Source: Oscillospiraceae bacterium
GTDB taxonomy: Bacteria > Bacillota > Clostridia > Oscillospirales > Ruminococcaceae
Direction of reading: 5' to 3'
Length of the DNA stretch: 64,000 bases
Assembly (NCBI GenBank): GCA_009777725.1
Contig: WRLG01000002.1
Coordinates: forward strand, 62,001-126,000
Positions within the stretch are counted from its first letter, which is position 1; every line of letters begins with the position of its first letter. Below, in pieces: positions 27,188-37,200 of this stretch. Under the pieces are notes generated by a model. It searched no databases, had not been told where the DNA came from, and worked only from the letters and a program-made list of their open reading frames with translations. The position numbers and the translations under genes are program-made.

Positions 27188-29005
27188 TTAAATGAATTGA
27201 ACCGAATCAACGGCTGAAATATATTCCGTAACCTCACGGGGGAGAACAAGCCTAACCGTTGTACCCTTACCCGCGGCACTGCTTACGGTAAGCCCGCAGT
27301 CCTCGCCGTGATACATTTTAACGCGCTTGTTTACATTGGTAAGCCCTATGCTTCTGCCGGAGGAGGTATCATTTTCCGTAAGCTTAGCCTGCAGTGCGGA
27401 AAGCTTTTCTGCGGACATGCCGCACCCGTTATCAATAACATCTATTAAAACCGAATCCTGTTTATAATAGACCCTTATGCTGATATGCCCTCCGCTTTTA
27501 ACCCCCTCAACCCCATGCACAAAAGCATTCTCAACAATTGGCTGGATAATCAGCGGCAGGATTTTATAATTCTTGTCAACCTCGCAATATAAGGAATATT
27601 TAACCCGCTCGCCGAAGCGCGCTTTTTGTATTTCAAGGTAGCCGTTTGTGAATTCAAGCTCCGATTCAAGGGCAACCATGCTATCCTTAACTTCAAGACA
27701 GCGGCGCATAAACTTGCCCAGACGTTTTACTAAATCCGCAGTTTCCTTATCACCGCCCGTATAGGATTTCATTCGGATGGTTTCAAGGGTATTATAGAGA
27801 AAATGCGGGTTAATCTGGCTTGCCAGCGTTTTAAACTCGGCTTCGATTTGGTTTGCCTTAAAAACCTCGGCATTAATCTTTGCCTCATAAGCCTCGTTAA
27901 TCAGATGCTGCATACTGCTTACCATCCGCTTCAGGTCTGAATAGAGGTCGAATATTTCATCTGTTCCCACTATTTCATTCTCCAACTCAAAATTGCCTTG
28001 CGCTACAATGTGCATTTCATTTTTTAAGAATTGTATGCGGCGCGAAAAAAAGCTTGAAAAAAGCAAGGTAAGCAGAATTGACAGGACAACGCATAAAAGC
28101 ATGTACCAAAAAAAGGTTATCATAACCCTGCCGATATAGCCTGTAATTAAGGAATAATCCCTCACCAAAAATACTTGAAAAAGGTTGCCGGAGTTTTCAT
28201 AGTCAAAAAAGGATACGATGGTAAAGCCTCTTCGGGCAAGGCTGTATTCTTCGGCGGATACATTAAAGGTATCGGACATGCCGGGCTTGAAAAGGTCGCT
28301 TGTAACCGCAAGCTCTCTTCCTGCCGTGAAAGCTTCCATATTGCTGTAAAAAACCGTCCCGCTTCCTACGGTAAAGATAATGTCGGAGGTTTCGTCCTTC
28401 ATAATGGTTTCAAGCCAGCCGGGATTAATGGCTATGACAATCACGCCAACGCTCTCGCCGCGGCTGTTATATACGGCGCGGACGTAGCTTAAATGCCTGT
28501 TACGGTTGCTTTCGTTGAATACGACATGCCATCTTTCGGATTCCGATGAAATCGCGTCCTTGTACCAAGGAGTATCTTTAATTGATTGGGAAGCCTTTCT
28601 GAAATATCTGTTATACATAAAGCCCTCTATATCTATGTAAAAGGTAACGTCCGAAATCTGCGATAGGATATTGGTGTATTGGCGGATAATTCCGGCGTGT
28701 TCTCTGTAATATTCACTATATTCCGTTGCGGAAGAAAAATTGTCTTCAAAGAGCTCGTTGAAGTCATTGTCCTCATAGATTCTTTCGGCGATGGTTGTTG
28801 CGGTGTAGAGAATATCGCTCAAACGCGCCGCGAGATTTGCTGTTTCGGCATAGGATTCATTTATAACGCTATCCCTTACAATAGTTGATAACCCAAAAGT
28901 CAAATAAACACCCGCCGCCAAGACCGGCACGATTACGCAGATGCACATAGCGATAAGCTTATTCCGTATTTTGGTATTCAATATCAGCATGACAGGATTA
29001 AACAT
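27188..29005 (-). CDS. YesM/LytS-type sensor histidine kinase
   Basis: A 605-residue membrane kinase. First membrane segment near residues 20-40, extracytoplasmic sensor to about 280, second membrane segment near 290-315, HAMP, then the His_kinase core with ASQINPHFLYNTLETIRM (phospho-acceptor His) and ATPase boxes VIDNGCGMS and GRSIGLTNVNKRVKMYHG. ATG 29005 has AGGGAG 5 bases upstream. Such kinases normally pair with an AraC-type response regulator (YesN) that controls sugar transport; none is encoded in the window. Confidence 0.88.
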   Translation of the reverse strand: MFNPVMLILNTKIRNKLIAMCICVIVPVLAAGVYLTFGLSTIVRDSVINESYAETANLAARLSDILYTATTIAERIYEDNDFNELFEDNFSSATEYSEYYREHAGIIRQYTNILSQISDVTFYIDIEGFMYNRYFRKASQSIKDTPWYKDAISSESERWHVVFNESNRNRHLSYVRAVYNSRGESVGVIVIAINPGWLETIMKDETSDIIFTVGSGTVFYSNMEAFTAGRELAVTSDLFKPGMSDTFNVSAEEYSLARRGFTIVSFFDYENSGNLFQVFLVRDYSLITGYIGRVMITFFWYMLLCVVLSILLTLLFSSFFSRRIQFLKNEMHIVAQGNFELENEIVGTDEIFDLYSDLKRMVSSMQHLINEAYEAKINAEVFKANQIEAEFKTLASQINPHFLYNTLETIRMKSYTGGDKETADLVKRLGKFMRRCLEVKDSMVALESELEFTNGYLEIQKARFGERVKYSLYCEVDKNYKILPLIIQPIVENAFVHGVEGVKSGGHISIRVYYKQDSVLIDVIDNGCGMSAEKLSALQAKLTENDTSSGRSIGLTNVNKRVKMYHGEDCGLTVSSAAGKGTTVRLVLPREVTEYISAVDSVQFI

Positions 29006-29021
29006 AGCAACTCCCTGTGCA

Positions 29022-29085
29022 ATTAACAATTAACAGTTAACAATTAACAATTAACAATTGTGGTGTCGGCTTCGCCGACGGATTT
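29022..29085. repeat. TAACAAT repeats plus CGGCTTCGCCG hairpin
   Basis: Seven-base TAACAAT-type units are followed by TGTCGGCTTCGCCGACGG, a small hairpin. The same combination (repeat plus CGGCTTCGCCG hairpin) occurs near 22500-22556, so both belong to one dispersed family. A further hairpin TTACGCCACAGGCGTAA lies at 29139-29155. Confidence 0.65.
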
Positions 29086-29180
29086 ATAGCAGTTTAGCTA
29101 AGCATATAGTTTAACAGTTAAAATATACTATTATAATGTTACGCCACAGGCGTAACTCCTTCATTGTTAACCGCTCATTG

Positions 29181-30386
29181 TTAATTGTCTTTTTTCTTTT
29201 TAGTGTTGGGGACAATGTAATCAGATGTAATCGGGGACATATTTTTGCGTTTTAACAGGAAGTGAAGCAAATCGTTCGCTAAGCCGTATAAGACCGCGAA
29301 AACGGGAACTCCGAGGAGCATACCCGGGAATCCGAATAAGCCGCCGCCTATAAAAATGGCGACTATAACCCAAAACGGCGGAAGCCCCGTTGAATCGCCC
29401 AAGATGGCGGGACCCAGAATGTTCCCGTCAAACTGCTGGAGTATAAATATAAAAATCACAAACGGGATAACTTGATTAGGGGCGACTACCAATAAAAGCA
29501 ACGCACTCGGTACTGCGCCTATAAAAGGTCCGAAAAACGGTATAATGTTTGTAACCCCTATGATTACGCTGATGAGCGCGGGGAATTCCCAATTGATTAG
29601 GTTCATCCAGATAAAGCAAATGATTCCCACGATAAGGGAATCAAGCAGTTTACCTAAAATAAACCCGCCGACCCTTTCATTTGTGTTTGAGCCGACCTTC
29701 AGCAAAGCTCCGCTGACGCTTTTGGGAAAAATCGCGTGGACAGTCTTTTTACCCTGCGCGATAAAGGTTTCCTTGCCCAACAGCAGATATGCCGCCAGTA
29801 TAAAGCCGACCGCCGCGTTCATCAGCGCGCCGATGAAGTAGAGCGCGCCGTCGCGCACCTTTACGGACATATCCAGAATCGAGGGCATCATGTTTTCTAC
29901 GAACTGCATAAAGCGCGGCTCTATTCCGCCGAGATACCGCTCCGCCATCCTTATTGCATCGGGGTTTTTTTCAAGAAGCTCGTATATCCATAATTCAAGG
30001 CTTGTAAAATATTCCACTGAGTTATTGAAGATTCCGAGCAGGCTGTCAATCACCTGCGGCATGACTATTGAGAGAATCGCGGCGACCAAAATAATGAAAA
30101 AAATCATGCTTACGGCTACGGAAAGAGCCCTTGTCAGCTTAGGGCGCGGCTTTTTCTTATATAAAAGCGGCTTTATATGACGCTCCGCAAATACCATAAC
30201 AGGATTCATCATATAAGCGAAAACAATACCCCATATTACGGGTGCTAATATCCGTACCAGCCGCCCGGCAAACTCTGTAATCAGCTTAAAATTTAAAGAA
30301 ATGAGCACCATGGCAAGACAAATTGCAAAGGTGATTACCGCATATGCCGCAATTGTAGTATACTTCCTGTTAAAATCAATCTTCAC
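29181..30386 (-). CDS. AI-2E family membrane transporter
   Basis: A 401-residue protein with about seven or eight hydrophobic segments and the family pattern GVTNIIPFFGPFIGAVPSAL in its C-terminal half. The family (TqsA/PerM/YdiK) exports small molecules or ions; few substrates are proven. Its own promoter lies at 30437-30465. It is transcribed toward the kinase gene with a 150-base repeat-filled gap. Confidence 0.88.
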   Translation of the reverse strand: MKIDFNRKYTTIAAYAVITFAICLAMVLISLNFKLITEFAGRLVRILAPVIWGIVFAYMMNPVMVFAERHIKPLLYKKKPRPKLTRALSVAVSMIFFIILVAAILSIVMPQVIDSLLGIFNNSVEYFTSLELWIYELLEKNPDAIRMAERYLGGIEPRFMQFVENMMPSILDMSVKVRDGALYFIGALMNAAVGFILAAYLLLGKETFIAQGKKTVHAIFPKSVSGALLKVGSNTNERVGGFILGKLLDSLIVGIICFIWMNLINWEFPALISVIIGVTNIIPFFGPFIGAVPSALLLLVVAPNQVIPFVIFIFILQQFDGNILGPAILGDSTGLPPFWVIVAIFIGGGLFGFPGMLLGVPVFAVLYGLANDLLHFLLKRKNMSPITSDYIVPNTKKKKDN

Positions 30387-30436
30387 GCTGACAGTCCGCC
30401 TTTCGGTTTAAATGCCGCGCTCTTGCGCGTATTCTA

Positions 30437-30465
30437 ATTATAGCATAATTTTTAACGGTTGTAAA
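30437..30465 (-). promoter_or_regulatory. Promoter of the AI-2E transporter gene
   Basis: On the minus strand TTTACA (30465-30460), 17 bases, TATAAT (30442-30437). The site is about 50 bases upstream of the start codon at 30386. Confidence 0.7.
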
Positions 30466-30537
30466 GTTTTGTTTTTAAGATTTTTTTATCGGTTAATTTG
30501 AAATTTTTCCACCTGTGCAATAGTTCAGAATTTTATT

Positions 30538-30590
30538 CTGTGCGGGACGGGCTTGCCCGTCCCGTGCACAAAGAAACGCATCGTTTCGCT
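30538..30590. other. Two hairpins in a 360-base intergenic gap
   Basis: GGGACGGGC-TT-GCCCGTCCC (30544-30563) is a perfect inverted repeat, followed by GAAACG-CAT-CGTTTC (30574-30588). Neither is followed by a T-run, so they are not standard terminators. The gap between the divergent genes at 30386 and 30746 also holds one promoter for each. Confidence 0.6.
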
Positions 30591-30694
30591 GTATTATAAT
30601 ATATTTGCCGCGCTTTGTCAATAGCTTTTTTCAAAAAATAAAAATATTGTATAAACATGGGCAGATAATTTTAAAATTATATTAAAAAAAATGC

Positions 30695-30723
30695 TTGACA
30701 AATCAATAACTTTTAAGTATAAT
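30695..30723 (+). promoter_or_regulatory. Promoter of the HigBA-like pair
   Basis: TTGACA (30695-30700), 17 bases, TATAAT (30718-30723). The GTG start of the toxin gene is only 23 bases after the -10 box, so the leader is very short. Confidence 0.82.
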
Positions 30724-30745
30724 TATATAAGGGGGATATTTAATA

Positions 30746-31108
30746 GTGTTTGAAACTTTCTTTTACAAAGATAAGCAGGGTAACGAGCCTGTATTAAAGT
30801 ACATACAAAAGCTTGCAAGCCGAAAGGATAAGGACAGCCGCATAAGATTAAATAAGATTTATGATTATCTCGATTTTTTAGAGCAAGTCGGAAAGGCGGC
30901 GGGCGAACCTTATGTTAAACACCTTGACGGCGAGATTTGGGAACTTAGACCGCTGAAAGACAGAATATTATTTGCGGCATGGGACGGGGCAAAAATCATA
31001 CTTCTTCATCATTTTATAAAAAAAACAATGAAAACTCCGCCGAGAGAAATAAAACAAGCAAAGCGAAATTTAGCCGATTATCGGGAAAGGGGCAATAACA
31101 ATGGGTAA
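30746..31108 (+). CDS. HigB/Gp49-type toxin
   Basis: A 120-residue RelE-superfamily protein of the phage Gp49 type: EPVLKYIQKLASRKDKDSR, VKHLDGEIWELRPLKDRILF and IILLHHFIKKTMKTPPREI are the family hallmarks, with the last pattern near the catalytic surface. Such toxins cut mRNA on the ribosome. GTG start with GGGGGA 10 bases upstream. The toxin-first order and 8-base overlap with the antitoxin gene are typical of HigBA systems. Confidence 0.85.
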   Translation: MFETFFYKDKQGNEPVLKYIQKLASRKDKDSRIRLNKIYDYLDFLEQVGKAAGEPYVKHLDGEIWELRPLKDRILFAAWDGAKIILLHHFIKKTMKTPPREIKQAKRNLADYRERGNNNG

Positions 31109-31466
31109 AAAAACAAGTAAAAATATGCAATATAAGGGAGAAATTGAAAAGGCTGAAACAAATTTAGCCGATTTACACGAAAGAGGAACGGATGCCATCG
31201 GGAAAAGCTGGGGCGAAGTGCGGGAACAGCTTCTAACCCCGGAGGAGCGAGCCGCTTCTAATTTGCGTGTCGCTATGATGATGGAGCTTGTCAATGCGAG
31301 AGCCGAAAAAGGAATATCGCAGAAAAAACTCGAAGCTATGAGCGGAGTTCGCCAACCTATTATAGCAAGAATGGAAAAAGGCTACACAAACCCGCAGTTA
31401 GACACAATCCTAAAAGTATTAGCTCCGCTGGGTAAAACTTTAGCTATAGTCCCTATAGAAAATTGA
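31101..31466 (+). CDS. HigA-type helix-turn-helix antitoxin
   Basis: A 121-residue protein with an XRE helix-turn-helix in the C-terminal half (ARAEKGISQKKLEAMSGVRQPIIARMEKG). The N-terminal region is helical and charged (YKGEIEKAETNLADLHERGT). It would neutralise the toxin encoded just upstream and repress the promoter at 30695. A structured RNA gene follows after about 80 bases. Confidence 0.85.
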   Translation: MGKKTSKNMQYKGEIEKAETNLADLHERGTDAIGKSWGEVREQLLTPEERAASNLRVAMMMELVNARAEKGISQKKLEAMSGVRQPIIARMEKGYTNPQLDTILKVLAPLGKTLAIVPIEN

Positions 31467-31545
31467 GCTTAGAGAATATGTCCAACATTTCGTATATTTT
31501 TAAAAAAATGGGTGCAAAAAATTAAAATCGTGATATAATAATAGC

Positions 31546-31684
31546 AGATTAATACATACCGCTGAGGACGGAAGAGCCGACCGTCACCACGCTTTTACAA
31601 AAGCGGCGGAAATGTGGGTAAGTGGGGCACGCCACCTCGGTATGTTTAATTAAAAAAAACCGCCTTTTTTAAGGCGGTTTTTTT
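31546..31684 (+). ncRNA. Unidentified compact structured RNA
   Basis: No gene fits here. A TATAAT box at 31534-31539 puts a transcript start near 31546. The RNA would be closed by a long stem (ATTAA plus ACATACCG at 31548-31561 with CGGTATGT plus TTAAT at 31638-31650). Inside are GACGG/CCGTC (31567-31585), CCAC/GTGG enclosing CGCTTTT/AAAAGCG (31587-31617) and GTGG/CCAC (31622-31635). A terminator follows. It could be a riboswitch for the secreted protein gene at 31827 or an independent small RNA. I could not match it to a known class. Confidence 0.6.
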
Positions 31685-31685
31685 A
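31655..31685 (+). terminator. Rho-independent terminator of the structured RNA
   Basis: AAACCGCCTT and AAGGCGGTTT form a strong stem around TTTT, followed by a run of T. It ends the RNA above, about 140 bases before the next start codon. Confidence 0.85.
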
Positions 31686-31826
31686 AGCCCCCCATTGTTC
31701 ATAAACAATTAACAATATATATATACATACATATATTTCCCTCTGTTATTTTATGGTATACTTGTAATAATCATATTATTTTGAAGAAAAGAATATGAAA
31801 AAATTTAAGGAATGGGGAATTTAATC

Positions 31827-34019
31827 ATGAAAACGAAAAACCTAAAAAAACTCCTAAGCATAATAACCGCGGCGGCTCTGGCAATCTCGGTTATGGCTTT
31901 TGCGCCGCTTATGGCGAGTGCTAATTCGTCAGAAGGCAATGTTCATACTATAACATCAAATGCAACAATTGCCGAGGGCGGATTGAGCTTTGAAAACGGC
32001 GGTAGTCTTGGCGCAATCGGCGAAGATTTTACCATAAACGTACAGGGAAGCGATTCGGCAATTGTTGAACTCATGTTTATTGAAAAATTGATATATAGCG
32101 GCGAAATAAACTTAAGCGGCAGGGGGAAAGTAAGCTCAGGGACGAATTTTACTTTTAATCAAACCCGAGCCGGAACGGATTTTGAAGCGACCATTGAGTT
32201 AAAATCGGGTACAGGATATTGGAATAACGGCGCGAAAGTAGAAAAAATCACCCTTTCCGGCACGGGAACGGTAGAAATAACCGGCGGTAACGGATACGGC
32301 GGTGCTGATTTATTTTCAACGGACTTGGTAATAGAGAGCGGAAATATAACTTTCGTTACTTCTAAAGCCTTTAAATCCGTTTTAATTGAAGAAGGCGCGA
32401 CCCTTACTTGGGGCGAGGGTGCAGGCACTTTAAACATAGCACAAAATGAAGCTATCACCAATAACGGAACTTTTATTATCAATTCCGAATTTGAGACGAA
32501 CAATGGTTTGATTATAAACAACGGAGAAATGATTAACAATGCAAATCGAACATTGAGTAATTCCGGCGGAATAGAAAATAAAGGCGATTTCACCAATGAA
32601 GGCACAATAAATAATTACAGCAATATAACTAATACCACAGGCACATTCACCAATGACGGCACGATTACCGAATCCGGCAGTTCTTCGAGGATTATCTTGA
32701 CTGACGGTGCGTTCATCAATAACGATACGATTAACGCAAACCCCGGCGCGAAAATTGAATTGAACGGCGGAATATTTACTAATGCGGTAAACGGTGTTAT
32801 AACGGAAGCATCTAATTCCATGTCCCCGCCTGTGGATATGTCTGTTAACAATGATGCACAGTTGGTAAACCGTGGGGAAATTAGTACAGGCGGTAATTCT
32901 TCTATAGAAGTGAACGATGACGGAATGTTCACCAATCATGGTACGTTTAACGTATTATCCCTTGGCAGATTGGTTATAAATGACGACGGAAAATTAATTA
33001 ATTCTGCAAACGGCACAATTAGTGTAGCGGGGTCTAACAGTTCACAACGCGGCAACTTGAATAGCAACGACAATGCAACAATTGAGAACGCAGGGGAAAT
33101 AAACATTAACGGTATCATGAGGCTCAGCGGCACTTCCAAGTTAACTAACACCGGAGCCGGCGGGGAAATAAATGTTTTATCAAACGCAACTTTGGACGGT
33201 GAAATTCAGATTGCAGAAAATGCCAAAATCGTTCATAAAGGCAAGCATATCAAAGTTGCAGAGGGCGGCTCAATCACAGGTGACGGCATAATCGAACGCT
33301 GGGACGGGGCAAAAATTGACGATGAATATGAGGGCATTGAAGTAGACATAGTTAACATGAGAACCCCGGCAAACAATGAACCCGAGCAAACTGCTCCTGC
33401 CGCAGGAGGTAGCCCCGTCGCTAACATTATATCCGGCGGCGGTATCGGCGGCGGAAGCGGCGGAGGCGGCGGAGAAAGCGGCGGCTCGGGCGGCGGCGGC
33501 AGGGAAACAGAGGTTATAACCGATAAAGAACGCGCCGCAAAAGCTGTAAGCGAAACATCAAGAGGCACGGTAACGCTGAGCCCCTCAATCGGCGCGACGG
33601 CGGATGCTCTGCAAGCGTTAGCGGTTGCGAACAGCAACGTAAAGGTTTGGATTCCCCACGGAAACCACGGAGTTGCCATCAAAGGCGCGGACATTAATGG
33701 CGGTGAGGCACTCAAAGACCTTAACTTCGCGGGCGGCTTAACCACGGTATCCGAGGGGCTCGCCGCGAGATTCCCGCAGGCTTCGGCTGTAACGGGTATG
33801 AGATTTGTCGAAAACGGCGATTTCGGTGCGGTTGAGGCAGTAACCCTTTCGGTGAAGCTGAACATCGACCCGAAGCTTTGGGGCAGCACGGTAGCGGTTT
33901 ATTCCGTTAACCCGGACGGTAGTTTGACAAGGCTTGCCGCAAGCAGGATTGTCAGCGGAAACGGGCTTGTGAATGTTACGATTTCTAATTATAATTCGCT
34001 TGTATTTGTGGTTGGGTGA
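31827..34019 (+). CDS. Secreted surface protein with glycine-rich linker
   Basis: A 730-residue exported protein. Signal peptide LLSIITAAALAISVMAFAPL at about residues 8-30. Residues about 40-490 are Asn/Gly-rich short beta-repeats (NNGTFIINS, NNGEMINNANR, NKGDFTNEGT) suggesting a right-handed beta-helix adhesin-like fold. A GGGSGGGG linker at about 530-560 leads to a C-terminal domain also seen in other Clostridial surface proteins (SVNPDGSLTRLAASRI). No LPXTG or SLH anchor. ATG 31827 has GGGGA 8 bases upstream; ATG 31812 overlaps that site. Confidence 0.72.
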   Translation: MKTKNLKKLLSIITAAALAISVMAFAPLMASANSSEGNVHTITSNATIAEGGLSFENGGSLGAIGEDFTINVQGSDSAIVELMFIEKLIYSGEINLSGRGKVSSGTNFTFNQTRAGTDFEATIELKSGTGYWNNGAKVEKITLSGTGTVEITGGNGYGGADLFSTDLVIESGNITFVTSKAFKSVLIEEGATLTWGEGAGTLNIAQNEAITNNGTFIINSEFETNNGLIINNGEMINNANRTLSNSGGIENKGDFTNEGTINNYSNITNTTGTFTNDGTITESGSSSRIILTDGAFINNDTINANPGAKIELNGGIFTNAVNGVITEASNSMSPPVDMSVNNDAQLVNRGEISTGGNSSIEVNDDGMFTNHGTFNVLSLGRLVINDDGKLINSANGTISVAGSNSSQRGNLNSNDNATIENAGEININGIMRLSGTSKLTNTGAGGEINVLSNATLDGEIQIAENAKIVHKGKHIKVAEGGSITGDGIIERWDGAKIDDEYEGIEVDIVNMRTPANNEPEQTAPAAGGSPVANIISGGGIGGGSGGGGGESGGSGGGGRETEVITDKERAAKAVSETSRGTVTLSPSIGATADALQALAVANSNVKVWIPHGNHGVAIKGADINGGEALKDLNFAGGLTTVSEGLAARFPQASAVTGMRFVENGDFGAVEAVTLSVKLNIDPKLWGSTVAVYSVNPDGSLTRLAASRIVSGNGLVNVTISNYNSLVFVVG

Positions 34020-34041
34020 AATTGATTTATCCTGCTGTGAT

Positions 34042-34074
34042 AAAAAAATGCTCCGTTTAACGGGGCATTTTTTT
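34042..34074 (+). terminator. Terminator after the secreted surface protein
   Basis: ATGCTCCG (34048-34055) and CGGGGCAT (34061-34068) form a stem with loop TTTAA, followed by T7. Confidence 0.85.
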
Positions 34075-34160
34075 AAAAATTAACAGTTAATTCATTATAC
34101 ATATAAGACCCAAAAGTAACAAAAAGGTTAATGAAAAGTTACAAAAAAGCAAAAAAAGAC

Positions 34161-34189
34161 TTGACAAAGCGAAAACATTGTGATATAAT
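34161..34189 (+). promoter_or_regulatory. Promoter of the giant subtilase gene
   Basis: TTGACA (34161-34166), 17 bases, TATAAT (34184-34189), about 80 bases before the start codon: a perfect housekeeping promoter. Confidence 0.85.
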
Positions 34190-34267
34190 TGTAAAGCGTT
34201 ATGCTTATTATGTAAAAAAATGTTAATGGATTGGTCTTTAAGTAAAAGGAAAGGAATGGTTTTTTCT

Positions 34268-37200
34268 ATGGAAGGAAGGCGTATGTTTAGGAGGCTGACT
34301 GCAGGGGCATTGGCTTTGACTATGCTGGTCAGCGGAGTACCCGGGGCGGCGTTCGCTCTGGATGAGGGCTCGGACGGCGGCGGGGGCGAAGCCTCTGCGG
34401 GAGGAGCGGGAGAATCCGGCGAATTTGCCCTGCCGGGGAATCCAAGCGGCAATTTTAGCGGCAAAAAAATAACGGCTGAAGAATTTCTTAAAAGCAAGGG
34501 CTGGCAACCGCCTAACGGAGACACGGCGGGAGACACAGCGGCAGACAAGGCTTCCGGCGGCGAGGTTTCGCGGAGCGGCGGCGGAGGAAGCGGCGGCGGC
34601 GGTAACGCGGGCGGCGGCGATGAATTCTCGGATGAGCGGGTGATTGTCCGCGTTTCGGGGGATTCTGTACAGGCATTTTCGGAGGGGAAATACTTCGGCA
34701 TAGAGGTTGACGAGGTATCTACCTTGGTGACGCTGGATTCGGGCTATAGCACGCGCTCCGGCTCCGGCTCTGCGCCCGACACGATTCGGGTGCTGACGTT
34801 AAAGGAAAAAGGTTCTGAGGCAGTCATGCAGGCTGTTGAGAAGCTGAACGGCTCTGCGGGCATCGTTTATGCCGAGCCGGATTACATAGTCCGCAAGTTT
34901 GAAGCAGGGTCGGATTTGCAGGGCGAACCGTCTGACCTGCCCGGCGGCGATTCGGAAGAGCCTATGTTTAGCGCGCAGGCTGAGCGCGAAACACCGATTG
35001 GATATAATGCGACACTTCAATGGGGCATGGAAAAGATTATGATGCCCGAGGCTTGGAAAATCACAAAGGGTAGCAGGACTATTGATGTAGCCGTTATGGA
35101 CTCGGGCATTGATTATTTGCACCTTGCTTTAATTCAGAACATCAGAGCCGGAGGCAATAACCGCAGAGGGCGAAATTTCACGAACGATGGTAGTGCGGCC
35201 GATATTACGGATGATGACGGACACGGAACACACGTTTCGGGGACGATTGGCGCGACAGCTAACGGCGTGGGCGTGGCTCAGCAGGTTACGCTTGTACCTG
35301 TTAAGGTTCTGGATAGCCAAGGGCGTGGGTTTACCTCTTGGATGATAGACGGCTTTGACTGGGCGGCAAATAACGGGGCGCATGTCGTTAATATGAGCCT
35401 CGGAAGCCCCAGCTACGCCCAAGCTCTCTACGATGCTATTGAGAACAGACCTAACATACTGGTAGTTGCGGCGGCGGGTAATGATGGGAATAACATTGAC
35501 ATCGAACCCGAGTATCCGGCTAGTTTTGATTTGCCTAACATCATTTCGGTGGCGGCGAGCAATAATAGTGATAATTTGGCGAGCTTTTCAAACTACAGCG
35601 CGCGCTTGGTACATATTGCCGCGCCCGGGGTTTGGATTAACAGCACTGTCAAGGGCGGCGGATTCGAGGGCGGCACGCAGGCGGACCAATGGAACGGGAC
35701 TTCTATGGCGGCTCCCCACGTTGCGGGGGCGGCGGCTCTGCTTTTGAGCCAGAACTCCACGATGACACCGGGGCAAATTAAGGATAGACTTTTCAAAAGC
35801 GCGAACCCCGTAGCCGCGTTGGAAGGGAAAACAACGACAGGGACGAGGCTTAATGTCTATAACGCTGTTGCGAATTTATGCGGAACGTGCGAAAAGGCAT
35901 TGTCCGGCAGCGGCGATGTATGCGTGGGTCACGATGCAACCATCGGCGACTATCATGCAGGCGACCTTGCCGCGCTGAATGCTTTTGCCAATATCGGGCA
36001 AAATCGCGCAAGACTGGGCTGGACTGCGGGTCAACATGCTACTTGGGCGGGCGTTACATGGAGCACGGCGGGCGGCGGCGATGAGGCGCGGGTTACATCA
36101 ATCAGTATGAACTACCGCGGTGTTTCCGGCGCGCTGGATGTATCCGCATTGTCGGAGCTTACGGGGCTTTATTGCAGAGATAACAGCCTTACAAGTATCA
36201 ATGCTTCCGGCTTAACTAAACTTAAAGACTTAGTCGCCGGAGGAAATTCACTTACAACCCTTAACATTTCCGGCTCAAATATCTTGGAAAATCTGTTTGT
36301 TAATGATAACAATTTGACAACGCTTACTATTTCGGCACTGGCTTCCACCTTAAAGCAGTTGAACGTAGGCGAGAACAAGCTTACCTCGCTTAGCGCGGCA
36401 GGCTTTGCAAATCTGGAGTTTCTTTCTTGCTACTCAAATGAGCTTAGCACTCTTCCCCTTACGGGTGCGGTAAAATTGAAAGTTCTGGAATGTGACGACA
36501 ACAACCTAACCGCGCTTGACCTAAGCGGACTAAGTGCTTTGGAATGGCTTAACTGCGCGGATAATAACCTCACTACGCTTGATGTTTCGTCAAAGTCTAA
36601 CTTGGAGGAACTATATTGCTACAGCAACAGGCTTTCGAGCATTAACCTAAGCGGTTCAACAGGGAACTTGGAAACAATATGGTTTCATGATAACAGGATT
36701 ACCGCGCTTGCTTGGCTTGCGAGTGCTACAAAGCTTGAGTTAGTTCGTATGGAACATAACCATGTAGACTTAAACGGTGTCGCTAATATTACTGCACTAA
36801 ACACAATTAACAGTACGATTGAGACAAATCAAGGCGCACTGTACTATGTCCCTCAGTATTATACTCTGACTTATGATACGGGTAGCATAACAGGCAATAA
36901 TAACAGCATCACCATGCCGGAGATTCCTAATTTGCAGTTTACTCAAACTTTTGGCACGGTTCGACCGAATATGACGAATGTTAGGTATGCGGCAAGTTTA
37001 GCTCCGATTACGGAGTGGGGCGAATGGAGAAATAATACCTCGCCGCCTCTTCCCGCTTCGGGTTCGCTTGCGAAAGCATGGCAGACGAGCAGGACCTTTA
37101 CGGGCTTGACGGCGAGTACGACCTATTATGTCTATGCCATTTATCAATCGAATGACAGAAATATCGTCATTCCGTATCCTACTACAGGGTTTGCCGCTTC

